64,000 bases of DNA from Apostichopus japonicus (Eukaryota > Echinodermata > Holothuroidea > Aspidochirotida > Stichopodidae): contig NC_092569.1 in NCBI RefSeq assembly GCF_037975245.1, forward strand, positions 35,562,668 to 35,626,667, in the 5' to 3' direction. The translations under genes and the position numbers were made by a program. Under the pieces are notes generated by a model that was given only the letters and a program-made list of their open reading frames with translations, ran no database searches and was not told the origin of the DNA. This document shows, one piece after another, positions 63,755-64,000 of this stretch. Within the stretch, counting starts at the first letter, position 1. Every line of letters starts with the position of its first letter.

Positions 63755-64000
63755 GTGATTTAAAAAATGTATACCATTAAGTCTAGAATTACTCCAGTTC
63801 ACAATTGGAGATACGATTTTAAGAAATAGATAGACATACGTGAATGCCCTACCGCCTGGCCTTCTCACATATCTATATAATATAACGTTCAAATGGTAAG
63901 ACACTATTGTAACTTACTTTATTTGACTAAACAGTAACATGTTTACATATTTGATAGCTTAGTTTCATCTCTCAATCAGATTATGTTCTAATAGCCAACC
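63755..64000 (+). other. Copy 6 intron, window end
   Basis: Sequence resembling the intron before the TIL exon (GATAGCTTAGTTTCATCTCT, also near 28520 and 21550). The window ends inside it. Confidence 0.55.

Overview
The window looks like AT-rich genomic DNA of an animal. Genes are split into short exons with GT/AG introns, the flanks are full of TA and GATA microsatellites, and there are pieces of several metazoan retroelement types (non-LTR, RTE-like, Penelope-like). The only host genes I recognise encode secreted proteins that join a cysteine-rich TIL (trypsin-inhibitor-like) domain, a VWC/EGF-like module and a fibrinogen-related domain (FReD). Large families of secreted FReD proteins are typical of marine invertebrates. 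An invertebrate deuterostome such as an echinoderm is my best guess, but the sequence does not prove it.

Layout. 1-7.1 kb: mostly unassigned DNA with small repeats. 7.18-7.43 kb (+): orphan last FReD exon (copy 1). 10.66-11.27 kb: TTAA-flanked MITE. 13.25-19.02 kb (+): copy 2, all eight exons recognisable but with two in-frame stops. 20.1-26.4 kb: a mobile-element island holding a tandem dimer with hammerhead-ribozyme-like cores, a relic promoter and relic TIL exon split by a non-LTR element, a Penelope-like GIY-YIG fragment, and two near-identical RTE-like units with TA tracts between them. 28.10-34.50 kb (+): copy 3, open from its Ser/Thr exon to its stop, without a visible signal-peptide exon, and carrying a 2.9 kb transposon in one intron. 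35.13-35.98 kb: uninterrupted GATA array. 37.8-62.1 kb: two segmental copies on the minus strand. Copy 4 (42.2-49.6 kb) splices into an intact 459-residue protein. Copy 5 (54.8-62.1 kb) is a mosaic pseudogene. 62.5 kb to the end (+): start of copy 6, broken by a stop.

How the genes work, as inferred from domains: a signal peptide, a short N-terminal cysteine exon, one to several Ser/Thr-rich linker exons, TIL, VWC/EGF-like module, then FReD. The linker exons are all phase 1-1, so they can be lost, duplicated or swapped without changing frame, and the copies differ mainly in that set. The products resemble secreted lectin-type recognition proteins. The locus seems to evolve by tandem duplication, inversion and exon mosaicism, with TA tracts and mobile elements at several junctions. 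Two types are present: type A (copies 1, 2, 3, 6) with the usual FReD Cys-His motif, and type B (copies 4, 5) with that cysteine displaced. All coordinates were read by eye; no alignment or database search was run.
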